From contig NC_092406.1 in assembly GCF_009017415.1 (NCBI RefSeq), positions 1 to 64,000 on the forward strand: 64,000 bases of DNA. The letters run 5' to 3'. A model generated the notes under the pieces. The model had not been told where the DNA came from. It searched no databases and worked only from the letters and a program-made list of their open reading frames with translations. Both the position numbers and the translations under genes were made by a program. Source of the DNA: Aspergillus flavus (lineage: Eukaryota > Ascomycota > Eurotiomycetes > Eurotiales > Aspergillaceae). This document shows, one piece after another, positions 21,893 to 33,900 of the stretch (position 1 is its first letter; each line of letters begins with the position of its first letter).

Positions 21893-22673
21893 GGTGAGAT
21901 GCCTGTATGTTCGACTGAGGACGTTACCAAAAGAAGCGTCTGGTTACGAGCACGTTGTATCTACAGTCTCTAGTGGACCGATACCGCGAACATTGGAAGA
22001 GAACAATCGAAGTTGCTTTGGGGCTATGGCAGAACGATGTGTCTGGTTTCACCTGCTGGTACGCCCACTTCCGCATGACTCAATGACTCCAGGCTCGTAA
22101 AGTAGCAGTGAACTATGGATGATCCGTCTCCGTGACTACGTAAATTGGCACCGCTCTTGGTTGGCTATTCTTCCCGGGTCTAGTCTGTTCTATGATGGAT
22201 TGAGAATCAAGTCGTCACCACCTGTGTATGATCGGCACACCTGCTCCGGCTGTCATTTCAGATCCTGTTGTGACGTATTGTCTGAGCCTGGATGCTATAT
22301 CCGGTTCCAGTATGGTTGCCGTGACTTGTGTCGCCCTGTGCAAATATCTACATTTCTATGTGTCTGGTTTAATGCCGTTCACGAGCCAATTTATGACTTT
22401 CCGGACCTTGTAGTTGCTTTTGAGTCCAACCCCCAGCTCTCTCGTGGAGAAGACAAGGCTGTTGCACTCATGCAACGTCTAGGATAATTATATATTGAGA
22501 TAAGATCTATCGCATGGGAGGAAGTGTATATTGAATAGGACCTGCTGCAAATGTCGGTGTGAACACGGTCAAGACATTACAGCCAGAGTTCAGTACACCA
22601 ATCGCATCATAACACGCGGAAATCAGTGCCTGTATAGAGATCGTTACAAACAGCAGAGATGAGTATAAGGCCA
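21893..22673. other. Spacer between transporter and (R)-transaminase
   Basis: Holds the transaminase promoter and the 3' flank of the transporter. A plus-strand frame of 122 codons (22119-22487) is cysteine-rich and has no recognisable family; because it lies antisense within a promoter-sized gap I do not call it a gene. Confidence 0.4.
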
Positions 22674-24247
22674 CTAGGACCGTGTAGGTGAACTGCTCCA
22701 GGCAGGTGATGCGGCTTCTTTGGTTCCTCGGCGCTGCCCTGGAAGAGCAAACCACAATATCAAACACAACATAAGCATCGCAAGGACAACAGGGTGAAGA
22801 ACCTTGATACCATGGGCTTTTGCGATTGCGCCCGTGATGAAAGGGAAAATGCATCCACCCGCGCTCCCTAGAGCACAGGCGAAACCGACGGCTGCAACAT
22901 GGAGATGCTTTGGCAACAGTGCGGCCTGGGCAATAACCGCCTCTGGGTAAAGGGGCCCCAGGAAGAAGCCCAGTAATGTTACTGCGATCATGGATAGGTG
23001 GAGTTCCGTGGCGAGCCAGAAACCAATATGGCACACCACACAGGCCAATAAGTACACAACAATAACAAGACGTTGCCGCTTGAAGTAGGGTGTGATGAAC
23101 CCAAGACACACACGGCCAACGGTCAGTCCTCCCCAATACATGAATGTGACCACGCCTGCCACAGACGGTGGTGTATTCCGGAGATCCACGAGGAACGTGA
23201 AGACCCATCCTCCAACGGTGACCTCAATGCCCACATAGACCAACAGGAATAGACTGATGATCCATGTCGAGACCAAACCTAATGATTCAAGCGTTGGGTT
23301 CTTTAATGTGGTGTTGCGTCTTGACGAGTCTCGGTCATCTTGTTGCACGTTGTCCCCAGGAACACCCAGTTCGCTGGCTTCAACCAGCGAGCCTCTTGCT
23401 GACCAGAATGCAGCGACCGAAGTCACAAACTCGATGGTTGCTGCAATACCCATTATATAGTAGAAGTGGTACCACATGCAGCCTCTCTGGGTGATCACAT
23501 AAGTGGCCGTAAGCGGTGCCAAAGCCGCCCCCAGACCATAAAACGCGTGGAGGATCCCCATTAGCTGGCTGCTATTATGCATTGCACCAATCCAAGCATT
23601 CCACGATGCATCCACAATGCCATTTCCCAGGCCAGCTAGGATGAATATCGTAATAAGAAGCGGGAAGGGAGGATGCTGGGTCGTGGCAAAGTAGGAGATA
23701 ACATGCATCCCCGTGCCCAGCAAGGCAATTCCGCGCTGTCCGAAGCGCTCGTGTATCCAGCTATTAGCCATGGCAGCGGTAGCGTAGCCAAGAAATGGCG
23801 AAAGGAACACTACAGAAACCGTGGTATAGTCTGCGTCGTAATATCGGCCCAGCTATTAAGAGATGAAGGGAAGAGAAGTGGTTAGCAGCCAATATTCAGA
23901 AAGTGCCGCGCATATATCCGACGGATGAACCTACATAGTGAATCATGGCCTACCGATAGCAAGCCTATTAGTACAAGCTCCCTGAGAATGGACTTCTGTG
24001 AACCACTTACCCCGTATGCGCCATCGTTTGCGCCGACCACAATGAAGCTGTAGAATGTTGCCAGGACACGCCACAGGTTCACTGAAGGTTCATTCCACCT
24101 TTCTGGCTGCTGCCGTGAGTAGGAATCGCCTGCTTCACTGACATTATCCCGGTCTCGTCCATCTGCCTGGTAAGAACCATAAGACACATAGGCCGAGTCT
24201 GATAATAAAGGGGCCTGTGACGCCAAGTCCTGCTGTGTGCTCATCAT
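22674..24247 (-). CDS. MFS transporter (BSC6-like), with a 27-nt micro-exon
   Basis: Exons 24247-24011, 23980-23954 and 23852-22674 join in phase 0 through GT-AG introns to about 480 residues. The N-terminus is a 55-residue hydrophilic tail, then membrane helices typical of the major facilitator superfamily. Recognisable blocks: FIVVGANDGAYG at the end of exon 1, YTTVSVVFLSPFLGY after the micro-exon, FILAGLGNGIVDASWNAWIG (the family hallmark), HAFYGLGAALAPL, and LLGFFLGPLYPEAVI in the second half. These are features of the fungal BSC6-like MFS group, whose substrates are mostly unknown. It sits between two transaminases on the same strand, which suggests transport of an amine, amino acid or amino-sugar-like compound; this is inference. 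The exact micro-exon sequence is my model. Confidence 0.85.
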
Positions 24248-24708
24248 TCATGCGGTATCTTGCCTTCCGGGATGCGATGTTGTATGTGAATAAGACAAGG
24301 ATTTAGGCTTTAATTACACCAAAGTGTTTGGTGTAGATATTAACGTCAGACGGTAGGAGGTGTAACAAGCAGGCCGGCAGCAAGCAGAAAAGAAAGAGAG
24401 GGAGGGAAAGGAATGGAAATAAGAGAAAAAACGGACACAGCCGACGGAGGCAGAGGCAAATCCTACGCATCTAGTCTTACTAAGCGTACAGGCACATAGT
24501 TATCAAAGCCCTCACTGCTGGAAGGGTTGCAATACATCAGAATAATGAGTGTAGTAAACGTTTACGTTACATCTGTATCTAGGGAATGCCACATGGAGGT
24601 TTCTTTTCACTTGGATATAGATTGTGCCACTAATACAGTAGTCATGAGGTAATTATCAGCATAATACTCGCAGGATTATACTTTTGGTCGTTCCCAGACC
24701 GTCGTTTG

Positions 24709-24743
<35 letters not shown>

Positions 24744-24847
24744 CGTTTTGCTCCCTCTTGGATAATTCAACTAAGAACAAGGTAAATCAACGTAGGCAAA
24801 CGAAAAAGAAAGGCTAGACAACAAAATATTCCACAAACAGTAATACT
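24248..24847. other. Spacer between transporter and class III aminotransferase
   Basis: Contains the transporter promoter, a 26-base T run and the 3' flank of the aminotransferase. No gene is visible. Confidence 0.5.
24718..24743. repeat. Poly-T tract, 26 bases
   Basis: An uninterrupted run of T, followed by CG. Seen from the minus-strand transporter gene this is a poly-A tract 470 bases upstream of its ATG, a common nucleosome-excluding promoter element in fungi. Confidence 0.9.
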
Positions 24848-26394
24848 TCACATAACTAGCGCAGCTACATCTTCAAATACACTGTCAATAGTTCGAACAA
24901 GACGACTCACGATCTCGTCCACATCTTCTTTATGGACAATGTACGGTGGTGCAAGCAACACGTGGTCACCATTACAACCATCAACCGCACCAGTGGCGGC
25001 AAATAGGCAGATATCGTATCCCCTTTCCATTCCCCTGGACTGCATGCGCTTGCTGATGGTGAATGCCGGAGAAAAAGGAGTCTTGGTGGGTGGATCAGCC
25101 ATGAATTCAACTGCCCAGAAGAGACCACGCCCTCTGATATCTCCGACGTATGGATGATCGCCCAGGTGTAGCTTTAGTTGTTGGCCCAGATACTGACCCA
25201 TCTTGCGACAGTTCTCAACGAGGTTTTCCTCTTTGATAATACGCTGGACTTCGACTGCTGCTGCGCAGCCCAGGGGGTGGGATTGGTAGGTCTGACCGTG
25301 GACAAAATACCCACCACCGTGTCTCAATCCATCCAAGACACGGTCGTTGACAAGTAACCCAGAAATGGTTCCATATCCGGCGGCGAGACCCTTTCCTACG
25401 AGCTCAATATCTGGAGCGACGCCATCCTCCTGCCAGGCATGTGTGATTCCGGTCCGGCCCATGCCGCACATAATCTCGTCGAAGACTAGGAGGGCACCAT
25501 AGCGGTCGCATACATCCCGCACGGCTTGCAAATATCCTGGTAGTGCAGTAACACAGCCCAGGGCCTAAATGTTCAGACATATCAATCTCTCATCCTAACC
25601 AACTAAACCATGCTGGGGGTCCATGATCACCTACCGTCCCGACCATCGGTTCCAGGAAAACCGCACAGACCGTTTCAGGCCCAAGTCGTTGGAACTCGTT
25701 GTCCAGCTCGTCCTTGAGTCGAGCTACATATGTCTCCGGATCCTCATTTTCCATGAGGCCGTGGTATGGATCGCACGCTGAGACATGGGAGATATTAGAG
25801 GTCAAAATGGAATTAAATCGAGTCTTCCTCGGCTTAAAATCTCCTAATGCCAATGCTCCTAAAGTGCACCCATGCCACGAACCGTGCCTGGAAATGAACC
25901 TGGTTCGCCGTGTGTTCGGCGACTGCTCCTCGAAGTACTGATAAGCCAGTTTCATGGCCGCTTCGACAGCTTCGGAACCTATGTAGTTCACAAATTTAGT
26001 TCACGAGTTCGTACTGAATGGTCCCTTGACGCGAGGGATGATGCATAGAAAAACAGAAGAGGGGAGTTGATTGGTTACCAGATCCAAGAATGCACGCCCG
26101 AGACAACTTTCCTCCTGTGGACTCGACCAAAAGATCTGCAAGGTCCATTGCTGGTGTATTTGGGAAAAATCCAGGGTGGCAGTACTCCACTTGGTCAAGT
26201 TGGGACATTATAGCCTTCTTGACACGACCTACGCCGTGGCCGATTGCAGAAACAGCCGCTCCGCTCGTGGCGTCTAGTATTTTCTGTCCATTTTCGAGGA
26301 AAATATAAATGCCCTCGGCTGACTTTACGGAAGGGACCGTTGGGTCATGGGTGACATTCTTGTACAGGTATGCTGGCTCCGCCGCGGATCCCAT
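24848..26394 (-). CDS. Class III (omega) aminotransferase, PLP fold type I
   Basis: Exons 26394-26079, 25978-25635 and 25564-24848 join in phase through GT-AG introns to 458 residues, normal for the family. Landmarks: GAAVSAIGHGVGRVKKAI near residue 46, YCHPGFFPNT, the GSGSEAVEAAMKLA phosphate-binding turn made by the first splice, HGSWHGCTLGALALG, the PLP ring partner in LLVFDEIMCGMGRTG (Asp249), and the Schiff-base lysine (about 278) in ELVGKGLAAGYGTISG. Such enzymes take the terminal amino group of diamines, beta-alanine, 4-aminobutyrate or (S)-amines; the substrate cannot be read from sequence. It is the most upstream gene of a minus-strand trio with an MFS transporter and an (R)-transaminase. 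I chose the ATG at 26394 because it starts the conserved N-terminal block; an upstream in-frame stretch looks like leader. Confidence 0.9.
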
Positions 26395-28039
26395 TGTACT
26401 GTGATAGTATAGATTGTATCTTGCGGGGAGTTTAAATGATGAGAATCTCTTAATCACGAAATCGTGAAACAGTTGGGCCTTCCACACGCTTGAATAAATA
26501 GTTGGGTCTTGAGCAATACATAGGTATATCAACATCAGATGCTTTTTTTGTTCTTTTACCGAAGCTTCCGATCAATTTCAGTCTACATGGTAAAAGTAAC
26601 TACGGTAGCCAGTCAGTATGGCTAGATTGAGTTGTAGCCTTCGCATTAATACGTTTATCGTAGAGGGTGTGGCAAGTCTAGGCCTTATGCGACAATTGTG
26701 AACCATTTCTTCGCGAAATGCTACCTATTCCGACTCTACATCTGTAGCTTCTTCGGAGTTAGAATTCCTTCCTCAACCCTGACAGACTATGGTTCACCAC
26801 ATTGCGTTCCGTGTGGAAGGCTGAAGGCGTGTCTGCAGTTCTTAGCATACTCTAGCGCAATTCAATATCCACATATAGCATAGGTTGCATCAACATATCC
26901 GATATCATGTTACCTTGCAGGTTCAAGCTAACAGTAGTGACTCATAGAATATAGCCTTCCTCGAATAAGTGCTAATCTAGGGTAGTAACACGGCATCGAC
27001 AACGATGTAGACAGAAGTGGCTTGCGCAAAGGACACCTAACACCTAGTGCTAAATTGCATATGTGACATGAAGCTCAGTTATTTTGCTAGTTGGAATTAA
27101 AATCATAGCGAATAGCGGAATGTTGCATTCCCAGGGTTCCGGGTATGTGGTGTGGTGTGGCATGCTCCGTTTGCGTCGAGTGCAGACAGCAAGCCATCTT
27201 AACTGGAAAATGTAGACAGGATTTAAGTTCAACCTTCGCTATATGACAAATGCTTAATTCACGGACACATGCTGGTCATCGATTAAAATGATCAGATCTC
27301 GTATACGACTGGTTAATGTATAGGTCGCTCAGGGTGTGGAAGCAGTCCCTTTCGGGTAGGAGATAGATATCGGCTGTCAGTACAAGACCCACAGGATTAG
27401 GTTGTCATATGCAGAGTGAACCAGAGATTGTGCAGAATAGCCGACCCATCTGAGCACAGTTATTGTGGGATATGACATTCAAGTACCCGACATTGAGCTC
27501 TGGATACGCCGGAAATGTGGTTACATTCCCTGGATCTGCTCTCAAGGCTAGTGACACCAGAAGGATCGCTGCAAATGGCAACTTCCGAATTTTGGCACTC
27601 TGAGAAGCTAGATCTTTATCTTGTCCATATCCTAGTATACCTGCAAGCTAGATAAGGCTCCTCGTTACACGAGAGATAGTAGCAACTAGAGATGGAGCTA
27701 CAGGTGTAAATGTCATAAGATCGCAGTTCACGGCTAGGCCAATCTTTCGCAGTAGGTACTTCGGAATAGGAAACATTCGTAATATTTTACCTCATACAGA
27801 TCTCCCTGTCATGTATGTAATGATCATATACGCAACGGGAAAAATCTTAAATCTCATAGCTGCCCACCACCAGGCTTACCTAGGAGAGCGGCATCCAGTT
27901 GTCGTTAGATAACTTAAATGTTAATAATACCGGTGCATACGTTTCGATACCCTTGCTGCTTTCCATTATCTGTTTAGTTGCCATTTTAATACGTTCGGCG
28001 GTTCTTGAAAGATCCTCAATCGTGATCACAGGCGGCATA
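26395..28039. other. Gene-poor spacer
   Basis: 1.6 kb without a convincing gene; only frames of 60-65 codons occur. The frame starting at 27899 runs into the phosphatase exon, but its first 47 codons are hydrophobic and unlike the family, so I start the phosphatase at 28040. Confidence 0.5.
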
Positions 28040-29178
28040 ATGGAGTCCCCTGAATATGAGCTGCTGTACCTCAAAGAGAACCCTAAAGCTATCTTTTTTA
28101 CAGATTTTGATGGAACTATTACTCTGAAAGACTGTATGACACTCTTCCCTAAGGCTTTTTTTGGTCTTTCCCTCCGTCATGATACTCAGACACGCCCGTC
28201 GCTGACAGCAATCTAGGCAATGACTATCTGGTACTATGTCGACCCCAATATCCAATCTCCGTAGCTTACCTGATGTGAAGGTAGATAACTTTGGGTTTGG
28301 GATGGAAATGCGACGGAAATTGGAGATGGAAGTCATGAAAGGACATATGGCTTTCAGGTAAGAATTCGCTATCCATCCGTATGCCATTTCTGTCATTTCA
28401 CACAGCCACTTGACCAACTCCACCAATAGAGATGCATTCCACGCCATGCTCCAGAGTGTACAGATGCCGTTAGCGGATTGTCTGCGAATTGTACAGGATA
28501 ATATTCAGCTTGATCCCCACTTCCTGGATTTCTATTATTGGGCAAAAGGGTGTAATATCCCTATAGTTGTGCTCTCTTCTGGGATGACTCCTTTCATAAC
28601 CATGTTGCTGGAGTCCGTTCTGGGCAGCAATCCAGAAAATATATTCGTTGTTGCCAATGACGTTGAGCCACACAGCTTCGGGGACAAGACGAGTGGGAGT
28701 GGATGGCGGATTAAATACCGTGACGACAGGTAAGGGCAACACATTTGCTGAGCTGTTGAGTGAGTCTTCACTAAACCGAAATGATGAACTATATAGTGCC
28801 TTTGGTCATGATAAATCACTCGAGATCAAGCCGTACTTTGGGCTACCCAGCGGAAATTGTCCTCTACTTTTTTACGCTGGAGATGGTGTCTCGGATTTAT
28901 CTGCCGCATCGCAAACTCACGTTCTTTTTGCAAAGGAGGGTTTGGGTGAGTTCTCCTGGTGAATTACTTTCACAATCTCATATCCACCCGCATGGTTGGC
29001 TACTTGCAATTGATAATAAGCGAGCCTAACGCATGAGGTAGACCTAGTAGATCATTGCAAGGAAAGGGGAATTCCGTTTATCCCCTTCGACAACTGGAGC
29101 TCTATCCTTGACACAATGCAAGGTATTTATGAAGGTCTGTCTAGGGCAGGAATCACGGGTTATTCCAACGTTGTATAA
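28040..29178 (+). CDS. HAD-superfamily phosphatase, 6 exons including a 14-nt micro-exon
   Basis: Exons 28040-28133, 28217-28230, 28281-28357, 28430-28729, 28797-28945 and 29021-29178 are all GT-AG and in phase, giving 263 residues, the usual length for this small HAD family. The nucleophile motif is FFTDFDGTITLKD (Asp22, Asp24). The 14-base exon supplies NDYL of the conserved 'D.NDY' segment. Further on come VDNFGFGMEMRRKLEMEV, PIVVLSSGMTPFI (motif II Ser/Thr region) and the acidic motif YAGDGVSDLSAA; IPFIPFDNWSSIL is near the end. Relatives are the fungal phosphoserine-phosphatase-like/MtnX-like proteins; the substrate is not known. The protein is soluble, probably cytosolic. The alternative upstream ATG (27899) would add an odd hydrophobic leader. 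Confidence 0.85.
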
Positions 29179-30089
29179 TAATCTAGGAGGCTCTGTGACC
29201 TGATACACTGGAACACAAGGCGCTTATGCCACTTTATTCTCCGATCAAAGTCTCATGTATCTGCAGGATATGAATTGAACTTCTGATTATATTTTTTCTT
29301 CCGAGTTGAGACTCCCACGGGCAACATCATTATAGTAGTATAATCGTGGTTAGTATTAGGGGTTGTCCAACGCTTGCCTGGTCCCCCCTCGTGTGATATC
29401 CAGAATATGTGATATTTTAAGAGACTGATCTCCGTTGAGTAATATTTGTGAACAGATAATATCTAGATACGGTCGTTCAAGTTTGATATCTGGGTATACT
29501 GGAGACCTTCGTCTATAGGACACGAAAGTACAGTTAGAATATTGCTTAGATCCCTCAAGCCTGCCAATCCATTTCCTCTCCTTTCTCATTTGTGTATTGT
29601 CTGTAGAGACTTGAGGCTGTTAAGCTTCTCCCCCTCTCCGCCCACACAACATCTTTTCTTTTAAATCACAGGGTAAGGTCCTTTGGAAGGCCTTAGCCTC
29701 TATTCGAAACCGGCAGTTCGATAGAAATAAGAAAGGAATATTGGAATGTCAACATGAGCATGTGTATGGCCTAGGGTTTATAGAGAAGAGACACTCACAT
29801 CTTTACATGTCGCTTTCCTGTTCTACTTTCAAGTGAAATACCAGATAGCTATCGAGCTAAGGCACTTTTATGTTTTGTCAGGAGACATAAATGTATGGGT
29901 ATAGAGCATTAGTGTTAATATCATTTACTCCCCAGGACGCAGTGGATTGGAATTCAGTCAGGGTCAATAACTATGGACAAATGATACAGAGCCCTACGCA
30001 ACTACCACTACTATACAGTCCGACTGGTAGTACAGGTTCTACATCGCCACAACATTTCCAAACGCGTCTCATACCACCACGACGGTCTT
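29179..30089. other. Intergenic, no recognisable gene
   Basis: Short frames only. The minus-strand frame at 29356-29589 (77 codons) is basic and open but has no family pattern. The region probably includes the 3' side of the truncated regulator at 30090. Confidence 0.4.
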
Positions 30090-30400
30090 CTATGTATCCT
30101 CAAGCAGTCTCATTATGGCCTGGTTCTTGTTGAACCAGTCCCACAGTTGAGCTCCCGAGAGATCCATCCCCATGTCAACATCCCCAAATACTGTAGGCTC
30201 GACCAGCCCATCTCCAAGGCCTATTCTGTCCCCGTTAAACTCGTCAAGTGATACTATGTGGCTTGGGGTATCTATAGTATTCGTGGTCCCCAAGTCTCTT
30301 GCCATCGCGTCAGGGTGCAATATATTAAGCCCACGATTGTTTAAGATTATGCCGGCAAATATGTTGATAGACTGCGGATAAGCTATTGACTAAGGTATTC
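30090..30400 (-). pseudogene. C-terminal remnant of a fungal transcription factor
   Basis: The minus frame starts at the edge of the AT island and ends with MGMDLSGAQLWDWFNKNQAI followed by MRLLEDT and a stop. The preceding SINIFAGIILNNRG and the acidic, proline-poor linker, ending in a short 'W.DWF..NQ.IM.LL' block, are typical of the extreme C-terminus of Zn2Cys6/fungal_trans regulators. Everything upstream is replaced by AT-only DNA from about 30410, so the gene was cut by the island or lost its remainder inside it. Confidence 0.5.
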
Positions 30401-30642
30401 TTCCTGGCCTACCGCTTATATAGAATTTGATCTTAATATACTTAGCTATAATATTATATAATATCCAAAAGAGATAATATTATTTACTATATATACTATA
30501 TATACCAGGATTTAATATAGATTTAAATATTTTAATAAGATCTTATATATACTTAAGGTCTAAGGCCTTTAATATTTTAATAATATAATAGAATAATATA
30601 ATAAAAAAAAGATTAGATAATAGTTCTATATCTTTTAATTAG

Positions 30643-30914
30643 TATAACGGCGGATTGCCTCAGGCAACTAGACTCTATATAGACGAGCTGTTAATGGGCC
30701 GCTGGCTTATATAATATATAAATATATTTATATTAGAATTATATAGAGGATTCTAATTTTTAAATAATTTATTCTATTATACTATATAAAGAAATTATTA
30801 TATAATTATAAATAATCTTAAATTTTCTAATACTATATTTCTAAAGTCTATTAGCTAATTATATTTTATAAATTTATTATTTATAAATAATAATATACCG
30901 GCAAAGCGCTTATA
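30643..30914 (+). repeat. Left LTR, 272 bp
   Basis: Starts TATAACGGCGGATTGCCTCA and ends GCGCTTATA. Compared with the right LTR it keeps C/G in its first 70 bases (CGGCGGATTGCCTCAGGC) where the right LTR has T/A, but has lost them in the last 60 bases. The differences are almost all C/T or G/A. Confidence 0.88.
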
Positions 30915-33900
30915 ATTTAAATTACTTTAATCTAATAATTTTAGAATAGTTAATATATAAAGCTCGAGTATTTTATTACTAGTAAATCTTTTAAAAATTA
31001 ATAATATAGCTACTTAATTATTTATAATTTAAAAAATCTTTTAAAAAAGTCTCTAGTAAGCTAAAATACTTAATTCTTTAATATTTTAATAGAATTAATT
31101 ATTAAAAAAATAAAAATAAAATTTTTAAAAAAAAATTAATATTAGAGTACTAGAGTAAAAAATTAATATTATTATTTAATATAATTATATAGATAGCTGA
31201 GATATTAAAAATAATTATATAGATTAGCACTATAAATAATAGATTTAATAATTTTAAATTAATTATATCTATTTTTTTTAAAAATAAAACTATATATAAA
31301 ATATAGAATTATATTATAAATATAAAAAACTATTTTACTATAAATATATTAATCTAGTAGAATAATAAAAATAAAATTTTATATACTATTAATTATTTTA
31401 GTAAAAAAACTAAATAAATATAGTATTTAAAAAAAAAAATTTAAAAAATTAAATTAAAAAAATATAAAAGACTTTTTTTATATATTTATTAATTTAAAAA
31501 TAAATTAATATTAGAATATTATATATTATTTTATAAATAAAAAATAGAATAATAAAAATATATATAAATAATATATTTAAAGTCTAGAAATTTAATAAAT
31601 TTTTTTAAATAATTTTTTTATAGTTTAAATATAGATTTAAATATTTAATTAAAAGATTTAAAAAAAAAATATTTATATAATTTATTAGTTATAAACTTTA
31701 GAAAAAATATATAATATAGTAATTTAATATTAATTAATCTTTTATTATAAATATAGTTTATATAATAGTAAAGAAAATAACTAAAAATATATTAATAAAA
31801 AAAAATAAAGTTTAGCTAAATTTAATAGAGATAAAAAATATTTTTATAAAAATAAAATCTCTATTATATATTTTTATAATAGCTATTTTTTATTTAAATA
31901 ATTATTTTTTAAAATCTATTATAATATATAGATAATCTATAAATATAAAAAAAATTAATAAAAAAAAAAGAAATACTATTTTTAATATAATAAAAAAAAT
32001 TATAGAATTTAAAAATATTTTAAAACTATTAATAGTATATTAAAAAAAATATTTTTTATAAATAATAGAAACTATAGTTTTTAGAGCTTTTAATTCTATA
32101 TTATTTAAATAAATCTATAATATTTTCTATTTTTAATATAGTAAAGCTATAATTATAAAAATTATTTAATATTAATACTAATACTAAGCTAATAAAAAAA
32201 TAAAATTATATTATATAAATAATAAAAATACTACTAGATTTTAAAATTAATAATAATTTTATTTTCTATTAATACTTATTTTAATATAAGATTATTATAT
32301 TAAAAAATTATTTTTAATTATTAATACGCGTATAGTATATAAATAATATTTTAATATTATACTATAGTAAACTAATTATAAAATTTTAAATAATTAATTA
32401 AAAAAATTAGATAAAAAATTATAAGATAAAATACTATATTATTAATTTTTAAAATCTAGATTATTAGATTATTTTAAAATATAAATAAATATATTATATT
32501 AATTTTAATATTATTTTTTTAATAAAAATATAATATTACTAAAAAAAGTTTTAAAAATCTTTATTAAAAATTTTAAATAATTTATAAAAATAATATATTA
32601 TATTTTTACTATAATAATTATATATTAACTAGATATTAATAATAGATTATTAAAACTATTATTTTAATATAGAAAATAAATCTATATCTTTTTTAAAAAA
32701 AAAATAATTAATTTTTTAAATAAAAAGATTATATATCTAATACTATTAATAAAAAAAAAAGTTTTATTATATAAATCTTTATATAGTTTTTTATAATATA
32801 AATTATAAATATTATAAAAATATTTTAATAAAATATTTATATAAAAATAGATTAAATATTTTATTAATATAACTAAAATACTAGTACTTTTTATTTAAAA
32901 ATTAAATAATTTATTATAATTATATATTAACTATTAGAAATTAAATATTATAATTATAAAAAATAAATATCTATTATTTTATATTTATAAATTAATAGAT
33001 TAGTTTATAGAAATAAAATATTTTATTAAATTTAATTTAAAAAATATATATTATTAAATGTATATTTAAAAAAATAATAAATAGAAAATAGTATTTTAAA
33101 TATATTATAAATATTTTAAATATATAATAATATTATTTAATTTATATAATATATTAATAATCTTCTAGATATATATTACTAAAACTATAAAAAAAATTTT
33201 AAATAATTACTATATTATATATTTAAATAATATTTTTATTTATTTATAAATTAAAAAAAAATATATATAATATATTAATAAAATATTATTATATTTAAAA
33301 TAAATAAATCTATATACTAAGCTATTTAAGTATAACTTCTATTAAAAAAAAATAATATTTTTAAAATTTATTATAAAATATAATAATATATATATTAATT
33401 TAGAATATATATATATTATTAATAAATAATTAATATTAGAATTTTTTTATAATATTTAAATATTCTTAAAATTTATAGAATATTTTAAATACTTTATATA
33501 TTAGTATATTTAAATTATTAAATTTTTATTTAATATATTAAGAAAAATATAAAAAAAAAAATAAAATTATTTATTTTTATTATAGAGATATAAAAAACTT
33601 TTAATAAATTAAAAATAGTATTTAATAATTCTTTAATTTTATAATATTTTAATTTTATATTATAAATTAAATTAATTATAAATATTTTAGAATTTATTAT
33701 TATAAATATTTTTCTATAATCTATTAATAAAATTAAAAAATTTTATTAATATTTTAATTGATAATTAATTATTTTCTATTTAAAAAAGCTAATAGAAATA
33801 AAAGATTATTATTTTATTTATAATTAGAAATTATTTATTATTATAAAATATTTTAAAATATAAAGATATTATTTTAAAAATATATTATATATAATCTATA

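Noticed and set aside
27899..28039. N-terminal membrane anchor on the HAD phosphatase
   Set aside because: The frame is open by chance; the family starts just before the nucleophile motif and ATG 28040 fits.
14717..29178. Secondary-metabolite cluster
   Set aside because: No polyketide synthase, peptide synthetase, terpene cyclase or prenyltransferase is visible; the genes are oxidative and amine-catabolic.
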